Positions 9,713-19,649 of a stretch of 64,000 nt of DNA are shown piece by piece. The translations under genes were made by a program, and so were the position numbers. How positions within the stretch are numbered: the first letter of the stretch is position 1; each line of letters opens with the position of its first letter. The DNA comes from Haematococcus lacustris (taxonomy: Eukaryota; Chlorophyta; Chlorophyceae; Chlamydomonadales; Haematococcaceae). The notes beneath the pieces were generated by a model. The model worked only from the letters and a program-made list of their open reading frames with translations, searched no databases and was not told the DNA's origin. The stretch covers positions 4,033,810 through 4,097,809 of the forward strand of contig JASKMD010000015.1 of assembly GCA_030144725.1 (NCBI GenBank), in the 5' to 3' direction.

Positions 9713-12700
9713 CTATAAGCTCATGCCAAGCAGCTGGCTAAGTACATCCACTGCCCATCGCATCCTCATTTCAAGCAGCCAGCTCAGAGTGCCATCGCCC
9801 ACTGAAGCTTCTTTCAACATCTGCAGCACCTGCCGCCACGCCTCAACCACAGGCAGGCTGGCCCGCACCTGGTCACGCATGAAGGCTGCCCGCTCACTGT
9901 CACTGGCCAGCTGATCGAAGACTGCTTTATTGACCACCACACCAGCATCAAAGTGGGTCAGCTGCTGCAGCTTGACATGAGCCACCACTCCTGACATGCT
10001 GCCATCAGGCAAGAATTCATGGCTCTGATACACTGCTATGCCCCGGGTCAGCCCGGGTCCCTTCACCACCAGCTGGGAGCAGACGGTGCCATCCTGGCTG
10101 ACTGCTCCTTTCTCTACCTCATTGTAGCCAGCAGCTGCCAGCGCTTGCACCAGCTGACTGTGGTCATGGCACCCATCCGCTGTTTGTGCACTTTCTATGG
10201 TGCTCGTTTGGCAAGTTATTGCCTTGGCAACAAACCCCTGCAAGGCTGGTGACTCTGTCAAGGATGTCTGTCCTCCAGTGCAGACACCCAGCCACTGACT
10301 AGCCGCATACAGCTGACTGAAATGCTTTGCCCCCCACTTCTTATGGCCAGGGCCCCTCCTGCTGCACTCCCTCCACAGTGCTGCTGCCATGCTGTTCAGC
10401 TGCGGCTCACTAGCCAGCTGGCTGTGACCTGATGACACTGCCTGGTGGATGGACAGGGCAAGGAACATGCTCTGGGCATGCAGCAGGTTGGTCAGATCTC
10501 GCGTACAGAAAGCTGTCAAGTCTGCCTCAGCCACCTTGGCTGCGAGGCCGCGCACTGAGCTGTCCAGGTAGCCAAGGCATGCCAGGCTGTATAGGCTGAT
10601 CGCCAGCTGCCTGCCATCCATTTCACCCCTTGAGCTCCCTGCCACCAGCTGCTTGATGAACTCTGTGATAGGCCACATCATCAGGCGCATGACGTTGAGA
10701 AAGGTGCTGACATCTTCAGCATCAAGATGATCCATGCTGTTGCTACCGCTCGCCTTGGCCGCAAACTTTTCCAGCAGCTGTCTTGTTTCAGTTCTGCAGC
10801 TGGACAGCTCTGTGGCAGCCCTGATCAGCTCCCCAAAGTGTCTGAAGCGAGCAGTATTCATGGTGCGGCCCTGGCTGAAAGCAGTTGTGACTGCCTGCAG
10901 TAGGGGCTGGGCACTGCCTCTGTAGCCCACTGTGGCCATTGCAATCAGTTGCCTGCTCATGTGGCTGTCACGAGGACGCCAAGGCTCCCTTGGCAGCAGC
11001 TGCACTGCCTGGTCGCACAGCCTGGTCAGGCCTGGGCAGTCGCTGCACTGCAGGCCAGCTGTCCCCAATGTATCCAGCAGCTTGCTCCAGAAACGCCAGC
11101 CACCCCTCTTCATGGCTTTACTGCTGGCGCAGTGTCTGATGAAGGCAGAGAAGGCTGAAGTTGCAGCGGGAGGAGGGAGGTGCCGCTTGAGCATGGCCAG
11201 GGATAAGGCGGCCATGCTTAGCTGGTTCGCTGTCTCAGGTTCATTCCCTACTCCCAAGCATTGCAGCAGGGCTTCAGTCAGCTGGGCCCTGCTCCTCGCC
11301 TCCAGCCTGTCCCAGTCTGCCATGTACTGAACCACCTGCACCAGCTGCTTGCCCTGGCTGCTGCTGAGCTGCACAGGAAGATGCTTCATCTCTGCCACCT
11401 GCTGCTCCAGGTCCAGCTTGGCTTGGGATGAGGGCTCAGATTTAGGGAGGGCTGCATGCAAAAAAGGGGCAAGGGTTTAAGCTCAGCGGTAGCGTAATCC
11501 ATGACAGGTAGGGTAGGCAGATATGTGCCTTGTGGGCTAGCGGGCACCAGGTCGTCCAGGTCCATCTTGGCTTGGGATGAGGGCTCAGATTCACCAAATG
11601 CTGCATGCAAAAAGGGGCGAGGGCTGGCACGGTGCTGAGTACTGGGAAGCAATACGTCATGAAGGTGAGCGATCTACGGCCGATGGGCTGCTTCATTGCT
11701 GCCTCCACACCAGAGTCTGCTGGATGCTGGATGCCAACGCATACCAGAGTCTGCTGGATGCAAACGCAAGATGCCATGTGTGCCATGCAGCTGGAGCGTG
11801 CAGCCTTGGTATTTGAGCGGTGGTAGGGGACAAGCAAGCAGTTGGTGGTGTTATTCGGCAACAATGGCATTGGCACAGGGGGTGGGTGGGGTGTCAAAAC
11901 TGTGTTGCCGCATGATGGTGGAGAGTGAATGGACAGGGACAGCAACTCAGACCTTGACCAGTAACGGGCAAGAGTAGCCCCATGGCGCTCAATGGCCCTG
12001 TGCTGGTGGCCAGGCCGACTAGCGGCTGCAAGGAGTACCCAGCCATGAGCTATGAATAGGTGCAAACAAACATCACACCCACCCACCACATGAGCACACT
12101 AGGCACTGCCTGTAGCTGTTGCACGACACAAGAGCATGTGTTTCATGCCAACGTCTACTGCCCCACCTTGAGAGAGGGTGGGGATAGGGAAAAGTCAAGC
12201 ATTGTGACAAAATCGCTGGAAAAGGAATGGTAGATAATGAGCCGGTAAGGCAACGAGGGTGGATTGTGTCATGAAACATATGTAGCAGCTTGGCTCGACT
12301 ACCTTTCGCTGGCGTGAACATGCTGGGCGTCTCCTCCCCTTCTCCTGCCAGCGTAAATCCTTGGTAGGGTCTGGGCAGTGTCTCAGCCCCGGGGTCACCT
12401 GAGGGCAACAGGGGTCAAGATGTGAGCAGCATAGGGCAGAAGAGAGGAAAGATCGAGAAGGAACAAGGACGCCCTCCTACTGCTAGCTCATAGACTCACT
12501 ACAGGCTGTAGGCATGTGCCATTGATGGTGATGCCTTGCTATTGTGATGGTAATGATGGCCGCTGGTCGTGCATAGCAGCAGCACGGCCTGCATAGATAG
12601 CATACCTTGTGTTGGAGGGTCAGACGTGTTTGGCGACATGCTAGGCAGATCTTGTGGATGCCCTGCCAGCCTCTGCTGTCCATCAGGCAGTCTGGGCAGT

Positions 12701-13182
12701 GGCTCACCCCAAGAGCCGCCTGAGGGGATGGAAGGATAAGCTACCAATGAGCTTCTGCTGCTCACAGCAAGCCTCGAGACGGACAGCAGCGTGACTGTAA
12801 TATCCACTAGCAGCGGTGTGTGCTGGCAGTCAGGTCCCACAAGGTCAGGTAAAATGGCTCGATAAAATGTACCGTCACTTTTTGTCGCGTATACTGAACT
12901 CCAAGAGGTCAAACCGCGACGCCCCGCTGCGGCATCAAATGGCTCACGGTACATTTTGCCAAAGAGACCTTGTGGGACCTGACTGGCAGCAGTCGGGGGC
13001 AGCAGGTTGTACCGCACACCTTGCGCAGGCACGCTGAGCTTCCGCGACGGCACGCTCGGCAGCCAAGGTAGTATGGAGATGTAAGGTGCAGAACTGCGCG
13101 AGGAACCAGCTGGTCGCGAACCCCAGCCGACGCGAAGCCCGGGTCGGGCCGAGCAAACGCGGGCAGGCAGCAACGACTGCAT
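9713..13182 (-). CDS. OPR/RAP-like organelle RNA-binding protein, array copy 3
   Basis: Exons 13182-13020 and 11451-9713 give 633 aa in phase. Exon 1 (MQSLLPARVCSARPG ... SVPAQ) is a transit-peptide candidate. An in-frame Met further upstream at 13251 could add 23 residues, but the chosen Met is the one conserved across copies. The 1568-nt intron carries a TnpB-like remnant in antisense. Exon 2 runs from SEPSSQAKLDLEQQVAE through about eight helical repeats, including QLSMAALSLAMLKRHLPPP, QLAISLYSLACLGYLDSSV and PQLNSMAAALWRECSRR. A RAP-like domain follows near residues 524-588 (GIAVYQSHEFLPDGSMSG, then GVVVNKAVFDQLASDSER). It is one of three copies with both repeats and RAP intact, so it is a good candidate for a functional gene. 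Its RNA target cannot be read from sequence. Confidence 0.68.
11765..12075 (+). mobile_element. TnpB/Fanzor-like C-terminal remnant in intron 1 of copy 3
   Basis: The plus strand has the family block LERAALVFER, a GIGTG stretch, and then DRDSNSDLDQ, which resembles the RuvC-III motif D-R-D-x-N-x-A of TnpB-type nucleases. Frames are interrupted, and no terminal repeats or intact nuclease are visible. The remnant is antisense to the host gene. Confidence 0.5.
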
Positions 13183-13359
13183 GGAGGGAAGAGACGATGA
13201 CGGGCGAGGGAGGCAGGCCGCAAGCGAAGACCGCGCCAAAGAAGACTTCACGGATTAAGAGCGAGAAGTGCAGGGTGAGAGGACCGAAGCGCAGGGCCAG
13301 TGCGCAGGTCGAGTGGGGTTATTCGGGGGCGGTGCACAGCGCAGGGCTAGGGCTGTGTT

Positions 13360-13410
13360 TCACGGGTGTCACGAAAGCGAGATAAAGCGTCGGCTGCGCG
13401 CGGCGACGGG
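13360..13410 (-). promoter_or_regulatory. Conserved upstream block (copy 3)
   Basis: Same CTTTATC-containing block as upstream of copy 2, about 200 nt before the exon 1 ATG at 13182. Confidence 0.35.
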
Positions 13411-13624
13411 ACGACCAAGGCCAACCTACACTGGTGCTCCTTGAACCCTTGCCCTGCCCGCCCTGTCCTTGCTACCCCTGTTACCTTCTGCCCGGATCTG
13501 TGCCACAGCAGGCTCTAGGGGCCCTGGCGTCTGGGATGGCAACAGCACGGCCCACAGTGTTGTGTCCAGGCAGGCAGAGGCTGGGTCCCCACCCCAGCTG
13601 TGCCTAACCCAGGCATGCTGCCAT

Positions 13625-13890
13625 AGTGCTGGCTGACTGCTGACTGCCGTACCTGGGCCTGTACCCAGCACGTGGCAGCGCCTGCACCTGCTGACTGGTC
13701 ACACCGAGTTACACCACTTGCATGTAGCCTTGCCGTGTCCTACTTCAAGAAGGGTATAGCAGCAGCCAGTAGCTCCAGCAAGGCTGGTGTGGCTGCCAGG
13801 GATGTCTAGCTACCGGTGCAGGCGTTAAGCTACTGACTGGCTGCGTACAGCTGACTGAGATGCTTTGCCCTCTACTGCCAGGGAGTCCAG
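13625..13890 (-). pseudogene. OPR gene fragment
   Basis: Pieces of the family linker (CGTACAGCTGACTGAG and GGTGTGGCTGCCAGGGATGTCT on plus) are recognisable but frameshifted. No RAP and no helical repeats remain. Confidence 0.5.
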
Positions 13891-13899
13891 ACAATGCGG

Positions 13900-16188
13900 G
13901 CCCCTAGTTGCAGGGGAGGTATGTGCTGTGGCGTTTACAGTTGCAGGCTTACAAGCAGGGTTACAGCTCACGTGTACAACATGCTTCACCCACCCTCGCT
14001 CCTTAGCCCACCTGCCCTGAGCCTCCCCTTGCGGACCATCAGCTCACACCACCACACTCAGCTCATGGAGTCATGCAAGGGGCAGGGCGTGTAGCCTGAG
14101 CCTGTGACCCCTGACACCGCAACAAGGCGCTGGCCCTGCCTCATCAATGCAACCCCCACCACACTCACCCAGCCCCTTCACAGCACTCTCCTAGTCCATC
14201 TACTGCATTCCACCAAGACTGTCAGGGCAGGCCCTAGAACCTAAAAGCACCTGGCAGGCTCTGGAACCTGAACCTGGAGCAGCCAAATCCTTGTCAGCAT
14301 CCAGCCATGGCCACCTTACAGGTCATCAGGCGCAGTGGCTGACACAAGGCAGGCCATGCAGCAGCCAGTCAAGGACACTAATTTAGGCTGGGCACAAGCA
14401 CCGCCTGGCCCACCTGACCCCTGACATGCCCTACGCCTGCCCTACTCTCGGTGCTACATGCCCATGCACTGTTGCTCTCGTGGGGTCACCCAGCCACAGC
14501 CACAGTGGTTGCAGCCACTGCCCACTGTCAGCGCACACCCGCAGCCACAGCTTCGTGTCGACCATCAGCTGCCAGCATGACACTCTAATGCTGTGCACAG
14601 CCCTCAACCCCCTCACTCCTTGCACCTTGCCCCTTGCACCTTGCCTCATTACTGAAGGCATGCTACCTGCTGCATGCGTGTTGCTGACAGGCAGACAGGC
14701 CATCATGTGACATCCCCAGCGTTGCGGTTTAACCCCCTGAACCTGCATAGGGCAGCACGGGTCATGCTGGCCAGGCTTATGCTGCCTGCCATGTCAATCA
14801 GGGCACATGACTCCTGCAGGAATCTCGACACAGCGCAACAACATGCTGCCTGCTCGTGGCCAGATCTCCAAACACACGTGCCCATGCAACCATGCAAGCT
14901 CACCCATGCTTGCCATAACCTTGGGAGCCAGGTGGGGCTGGATGACAGGTTGAAGCACCCAGGTGGCAGAGCCCCTGCTCTAACTCATGCTCGGGTCCTG
15001 CCTTGCTCTGCCTGACCCTGCCTGATCCAACGCTGTAGGTTATGGTCCTACCTCCAACGGCCCTCCTGGAAACTGCTGGAGGTGCTCATGTGGGCATGGC
15101 CGTGCAGCTTGCAGCAAAGGCATGGTCATGCCCCACCAACACCTGCTGACCGGCTGCCCCTCAAAGGCTGCTGCTGTGGCGCTGCAGAGCGTGTGCTGCT
15201 CAGAGTGGCTGGCATTATGTCGGTGCCAGGGATGTGTTGCATGCTAGGGATGATAGCAGTTTCATGCGTATGCTAGGTGCAGCATGAGCTGCTGCATGCT
15301 TCACCCACCTGCTGGCCAGGTTGATGGGCTGACTGAAACATCCTGGTATGTTCTGCATCTTGCTGTCGTGGCCAACCACCTGAGCTTGCACCGTGTGTTT
15401 AAGCATTTCCTATCACCTCAACGATGCGGTCTGCATCATGACAACCTAAAACAGACTTGCAGGCTCAGGCTGTACTTGCAGGCTCAGGCTCAGGCTGTAC
15501 AGCACGCAAGAGAGGGGCCTGAAGCGCCTTCAGGTAGGTGGGTGTGCCAATGGCAGGTGAGAAAGGGGCAGGGCCCGAGGCTGGGTCATGCCCCCCATGT
15601 GACCATTAGGCCATGCAGCTGGAGGTGGAGGCAGGGTTACTAGGGTTACAGGGTGTCTAGGGTGCCAGTGCGTTGCTGCACGCCTACGTCTATCGCCCCA
15701 TCTTTGAAAGGGGTGGGTTAGGGTGATAATAAGGAGATGCGCTACCTAGGGGATATAGAAACCCAGGTAAAGTAGCCCCTATTTGCAGGGGAGATATGTG
15801 CTGCGTGAGCGGCGGCCTGCAAGCAAGGCAGGACTGGCAGAATGCATGGCTCCTTACATCATCGCAGCTCCAGCTTATTTGAATCGAAGCGTTCGATGTC
15901 ATAGCCTTATGCATGGGTGCAAACAGGGCGTACAACACACATCCACAGCATGCTTTTCTCACCCTCACTCCTTGCACCTTGCACCTTGCCAGCAGCCAGC
16001 CATGGCCACCTCGCAGGCCACCAGGCAGGCCACACTCCGGGTAATTAAGGCCGAGACGGCAGTTTCCGCTGAGGTATACCGCGGATAGCCCATCGCAAGG
16101 GCGACCCATCGCCGTCAATAACTCCGTCTAACTCGAAGCGGTTGAGCTGTAATCGCGGTTTCAATAAGTTGAGTAGATATTCTCCGCA
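13900..16188. other. Gene-free stretch with flank-type repeats
   Basis: 13900-14720 is a copy of the 3' flank block (two TTACA at 13935-13939 and 13949-13953) with no OPR exon attached, suggesting a deleted array member. From 14720 to 16188 I see no gene: open frames are short and unlike the family. A GGCTCAGGCTGTAC direct repeat lies near 15470-15500, and 15684-15730 resembles the end of the transposon-linked block also found at 12150 and 23630. Confidence 0.5.
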
Positions 16189-16199
16189 GGGTCAGTGTG

Positions 16200-16645
16200 A
16201 CCCTCCGCAGGGTCAGGCCTGACCCTGCGGAGGGTCACCGCTAGGCTCGCTTACTAGGCATTTCTGACCCTGCGGAGGGTCACCGCTGGCTCATTTTCTA
16301 GGCATTTGTGACCCTGCGGAGGGTCACCGCTGGCTCATTTCCTAGGCATTTGTGACCCTGCGGAGGGTCACCGCCAGCTCATTTCCTAGGCATTTCTGAC
16401 CCTGCGGAGGGTCACCGCTGGCTCATTTCCTAGGCATTTGTGACCCTGCGGAGGGTCACAGCCGGCTCATTTCCTAGGCATTTCTGACCCTGCGGAGGGT
16501 CACCGCTAGGCTCGCTTCCTAGGCATTTCTGACCCTGCGGAGGGTCACAGCCGGCTCATTTCCTAGGCATTTCTGACCCTGCGGAGGGTCACAGCCGGCT
16601 CATTTCCTAGGCATTTCTGACCCTGCGGAGGTTCACCGATGGCTC
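16200..16645. repeat. 44-bp satellite with central palindrome, about 10 copies
   Basis: Each unit is the imperfect palindrome TGACCCTGCGGAGGGTCA (7-bp arms TGACCCT/AGGGTCA) followed by a 26-bp spacer ending in CCTAGGCATTT. About ten units run head to tail with few substitutions; the first palindrome is in the opposite orientation (CTCCGCAG core). The last unit is degenerate (GAGGTTCA). Confidence 0.95.
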
Positions 16646-17090
16646 ACTTTCCTCGGCATTACTTGCACATGTCTCAACGTTAATACAACTCGCAACACCT
16701 CGCTCACGCACTACCAAACATACGCTCAAACACAACACAACAACTCGCAGTACATGTCACCACGTTGAAACACCTTGTACAACCTCGATACACCTCCGCA
16801 AAACACATGTCTCGACATCCAAACACCCCGCAACACCTCACTACGCTACTCCTTAGCACATGGCCTAACGCCTTGCAACACCTTCACATAAGGTGACAAG
16901 TGACAACAACACCAGACCAACAATAACACCACCACCACCACACACCATGGGCATGGCATGGAGGGGGGAAGTAGACGGGGTGGCGGACTAGGAGGTGGTG
17001 GTGGTGGTGTTGGTGGGACAGGAGAGGGAAGGAGGAAGGGGCCAAAAGGCATGAGGATTACCGTCAAACCTTCAACAACGCCGTTGCAGC
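16646..17090. other. Low-GC, ACA-rich spacer, no gene seen
   Basis: Rich in CAACAC, ACACCT and CACCAC strings and markedly less GC-rich than its neighbours. There is no convincing reading frame. Confidence 0.5.
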
Positions 17091-17680
17091 CTTGCCTGCA
17101 ATTACCAAGCATACTACACATGTGATGCTCATGGTCAAGGCTGTTGTCACACTGCTGGCAAGCATGGAGACATGGTTACAACAGCCTATGCAGGGGGGCA
17201 GCAGCCGCAGCAGAGGGGCAGCAGCAGCGGCAGCAGGGGGGCAGCAGCAACAGGGGGGCAGCAGTTGCAGGAGCAGTAGCAGCTGCAGATATAGTAGGGG
17301 CACTGTAGCACCTACCTACCTTTTGGCGGCTTGATGACTGCTGCTGGGAAGGGGGTGGGAGGGGGAGGGGGGGGTAGATGTGGAAGGCGGGAGGCGGGAG
17401 GCGGAGAAGCGGGAGGCGGGAGGCGGGAGGCGGGAGGCGGGAGGCGGGAGGGGGGGAGGCGGGGCGGGGGTGGGTTGGGGGCATGGTTTGGGCTGGGTGG
17501 GGGCATGGGTTGGGCTGGGTGGGGGCCTGGGTTGGGGGCATGGGCCTGGGTGGGGGCGGGGGAGGGAGCGGGGGAGGGGGAGGGGGAGGATGAATTGGGA
17601 GGGGTTGGTTGTGTAGGGAGAGTGGAGGGGAGGTGCCCATCAGACCTGCAACCAAGGGGCGTGCACGTGCGGTAGGGTGA
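17090..17680. repeat. G-rich tract with GGCGGGA minisatellite
   Basis: On plus, 17340-17600 is a near-continuous series of G3-G6 runs: GGCGGGAGGCGGGAG units, then GGGTTGGGCTGGGTGGGG units. The strand could form G-quadruplexes. The complementary strand has a 159-codon proline-rich open frame that looks like hydroxyproline-rich protein, but it is explained by the repeat. 17200-17290 is GCAGCAG-rich. Confidence 0.8.
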
Positions 17681-17839
17681 CCAGGCTGGGCACTGTGTTA
17701 GCTATCACTGTGGCCTTACCATATCACCAGGCAACATCTCCCATTTGTGAGTGGAGTGTGTGATGGGGGGAAATGGGAGGGTGCTGCTCATGATCGCCTT
17801 TCATCGGTGCCGCTCATCATTGCCGCTCATCGCTACAGC

Positions 17840-18530
17840 TTCTAACTGCTCCTGGCTGCTCCTGGCTGCGCCGCCTTACTGCTTCCAATGGCTGCAATTC
17901 CTGGCTCCTAGCTCTTGACTGTCCTCTTAGCTGTGCCATGTTGATCTTGTTTCGGGTTCTTGGCGCTCCACCTGCAAGCAAGCCACGCCACATGAGCCTT
18001 CCTGCACCTTCTGCTCTCTATCTCGCTGCGCTTTCTGCTCCTTTCGCTCGACCTGGTCGCGGTTGCGATGAGGCTGCATGCTGCCAATAGCTTGCATTTG
18101 GCTGCGATATGCTATGTTAAAGGCTGCTAGCTGGCGATGGCTGGCTGGCATGGCTACATCGCTAACATCACTATGCCTCTTTTGCGTATTGCGTTTGCGA
18201 TGTCTTCTACGAATGAGGCTGCGATTTGCTCCTGGCTGCTCCTGGCTGCTCCTGGCTGCTAGCTCCTGCGATATGCGTGTGCTGTGTACAGTGCTGCCTC
18301 TTGATCCTATCGCCTGACATGATTGCTATGGCTGGTCGCGAATGCTGTAAGGCTCCTGGCTAGAGATGGCTGTCGTCCTCGCGATGTCCTCGCGATGTCC
18401 TGTTCGCTGCTCATGGCTGCCCCTGGCTGCCATTATGCAGCATGCCAGCTTGGCGGGGCAGTCTGGATGCCCTTCGCGATTCCTTTGCTTCCTTCGCGGT
18501 TCTTTTGCGAAACCCCCATGCAAGCCTCCA
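17840..18530. repeat. CTCCTGGCTG minisatellite region
   Basis: CTCCTGGCTG is repeated in short runs at about 17850 and 18228-18262, with related CCTGGCTGC strings up to 18430. No supported gene. Confidence 0.7.
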
Positions 18531-18555
18531 TGCAACTTGATGTTTTCCATGCCAC

Positions 18556-18835
18556 AGTTGACCCTCCGCAGGGTCAGAAAATGCCTAAATCGTCTGACCC
18601 TCCGCAGGGTCACGTAACCCTGCGGAGGGTCACGTCTGACCCTGCGCAGGGTCAAGCCACCCCCCCTAAGGCCAAGAGGGGTACTTAACCCTGCGCAGGG
18701 TCACAAAACCCTGTGGAGGGTCACGTCTGACCCTGCGGAGGGTCACAAAACCCTGCGGAGGGTCACCTCTGACCCTGCGGAGGGTCAAGTCACCCCCCTT
18801 TGGGCAAGAGGGGTACTAAACCCTGCGCAGGGTCA
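18556..18835. repeat. Second cluster of GACCCT...AGGGTC palindromes
   Basis: About nine copies of the palindrome seen at 16.2-16.6 kb occur here in both orientations (CTCCGCAG and CTGCGGAG cores, plus CTGCGCAG variants). Spacing is irregular rather than 44 bp, with a duplicated spacer AAGAGGGGTACT(T/A)AACCCTG. Confidence 0.9.
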
Positions 18836-19649
18836 CCTAAAGTGGGCCATAACTTATCACTGGCTTGGAGGTTTTGCATGCCACCTACTAGGTTGGGCAG
18901 CTATAACCATCCTCTACAACCGCTCATACTCACATTTCATGAAAAGTCACTTCGGTCACTCGGTGCCAACTCCCTTAGCCAAAATCTGGGTCACAGCCCC
19001 ACACCTGGTCCAGCAACTCCCCAACGACTTAGAATTACACTTTGGCCCCTGAGAGTCTTGTACTCCCCTAGGTCACAGCAGCCTACATACCAAGTTTCAG
19101 AGCTGAACTCTCAAGTTTTCCAAGCCAGCCAGGCCTTAATTTGCCGGAGTGCATGCAGCAGCCAGTCAAGGACACTACGTCAGGCTGGGCACAAGCAGCC
19201 TGATCCAGCCCACCTGACATGCCCTACCCCAGTGACACCTGACGCTACTGTGGCTCCTAAAGCAAGCGCCAAGCAGCAGGCTGAATGCAGCCCAGACAGA
19301 TACAGCCAGCAGGTTTAGGCCCTAGACCTGCGGCTACATGCCCATGCTCTGCTGCCCTTGCGTCGTCACTACCATAGGGGTGTGGGCCTAGCTATGCAAC
19401 GCTGCAAGGTCCACACCACCCTGCCAGCATGCTGCACCGCCCCACACTGCCTACTGCTGAGCCACCTTTCCCGCAGGGAGCACCCTGCTACTCAGCTATT
19501 ACAGCATGCCACTCTGCTGCTGCTGCTCCCCCAGCACTACATCAGTCCATGGTCACAGCAATGGCTCTGCTGTCACTCCACTGCCAAGGCTGCCCAAGCA
19601 CATGCCAAGCAGCTGGCTGACTGCACCCACTGCCCATCACATCCTTTGT
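18836..19649. other. 3' flank of copy 4
   Basis: 18836-19130 is unique-looking with no gene. 19140-19649 resembles the distal 3' flank of copy 3 (CTACATGCCCATGC, TGCCAGCATGC..CACCGCCCCACACTGCCT). A TTACA at 19498-19502 could act as a poly(A) signal. Confidence 0.45.

Noticed and set aside
12909..13223. Alternative frame over exon 1 (MRPASLARHRLFPPC...), also open in copy 4 at 24386-24649
   Set aside because: Open because the copies are recent duplicates. Only the MQSLLPAR frame gives correct splice phase in all genes.
14674..15015. 113-codon open frame on plus in the gap between copies 3 and 4
   Set aside because: No motif, no recurrence elsewhere and codon content like surrounding non-coding DNA.
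16200..16645. Regular 44-bp repeats resembling a CRISPR array
   Set aside because: The 'spacers' are nearly identical to each other, the genome is clearly eukaryotic and no cas genes are present; it is a satellite.
17176..17655. 159-codon proline-rich frame resembling a hydroxyproline-rich cell-wall protein
   Set aside because: It follows the G-rich minisatellite exactly, has no signal peptide or splice partners, and all frames on that strand look similarly biased.
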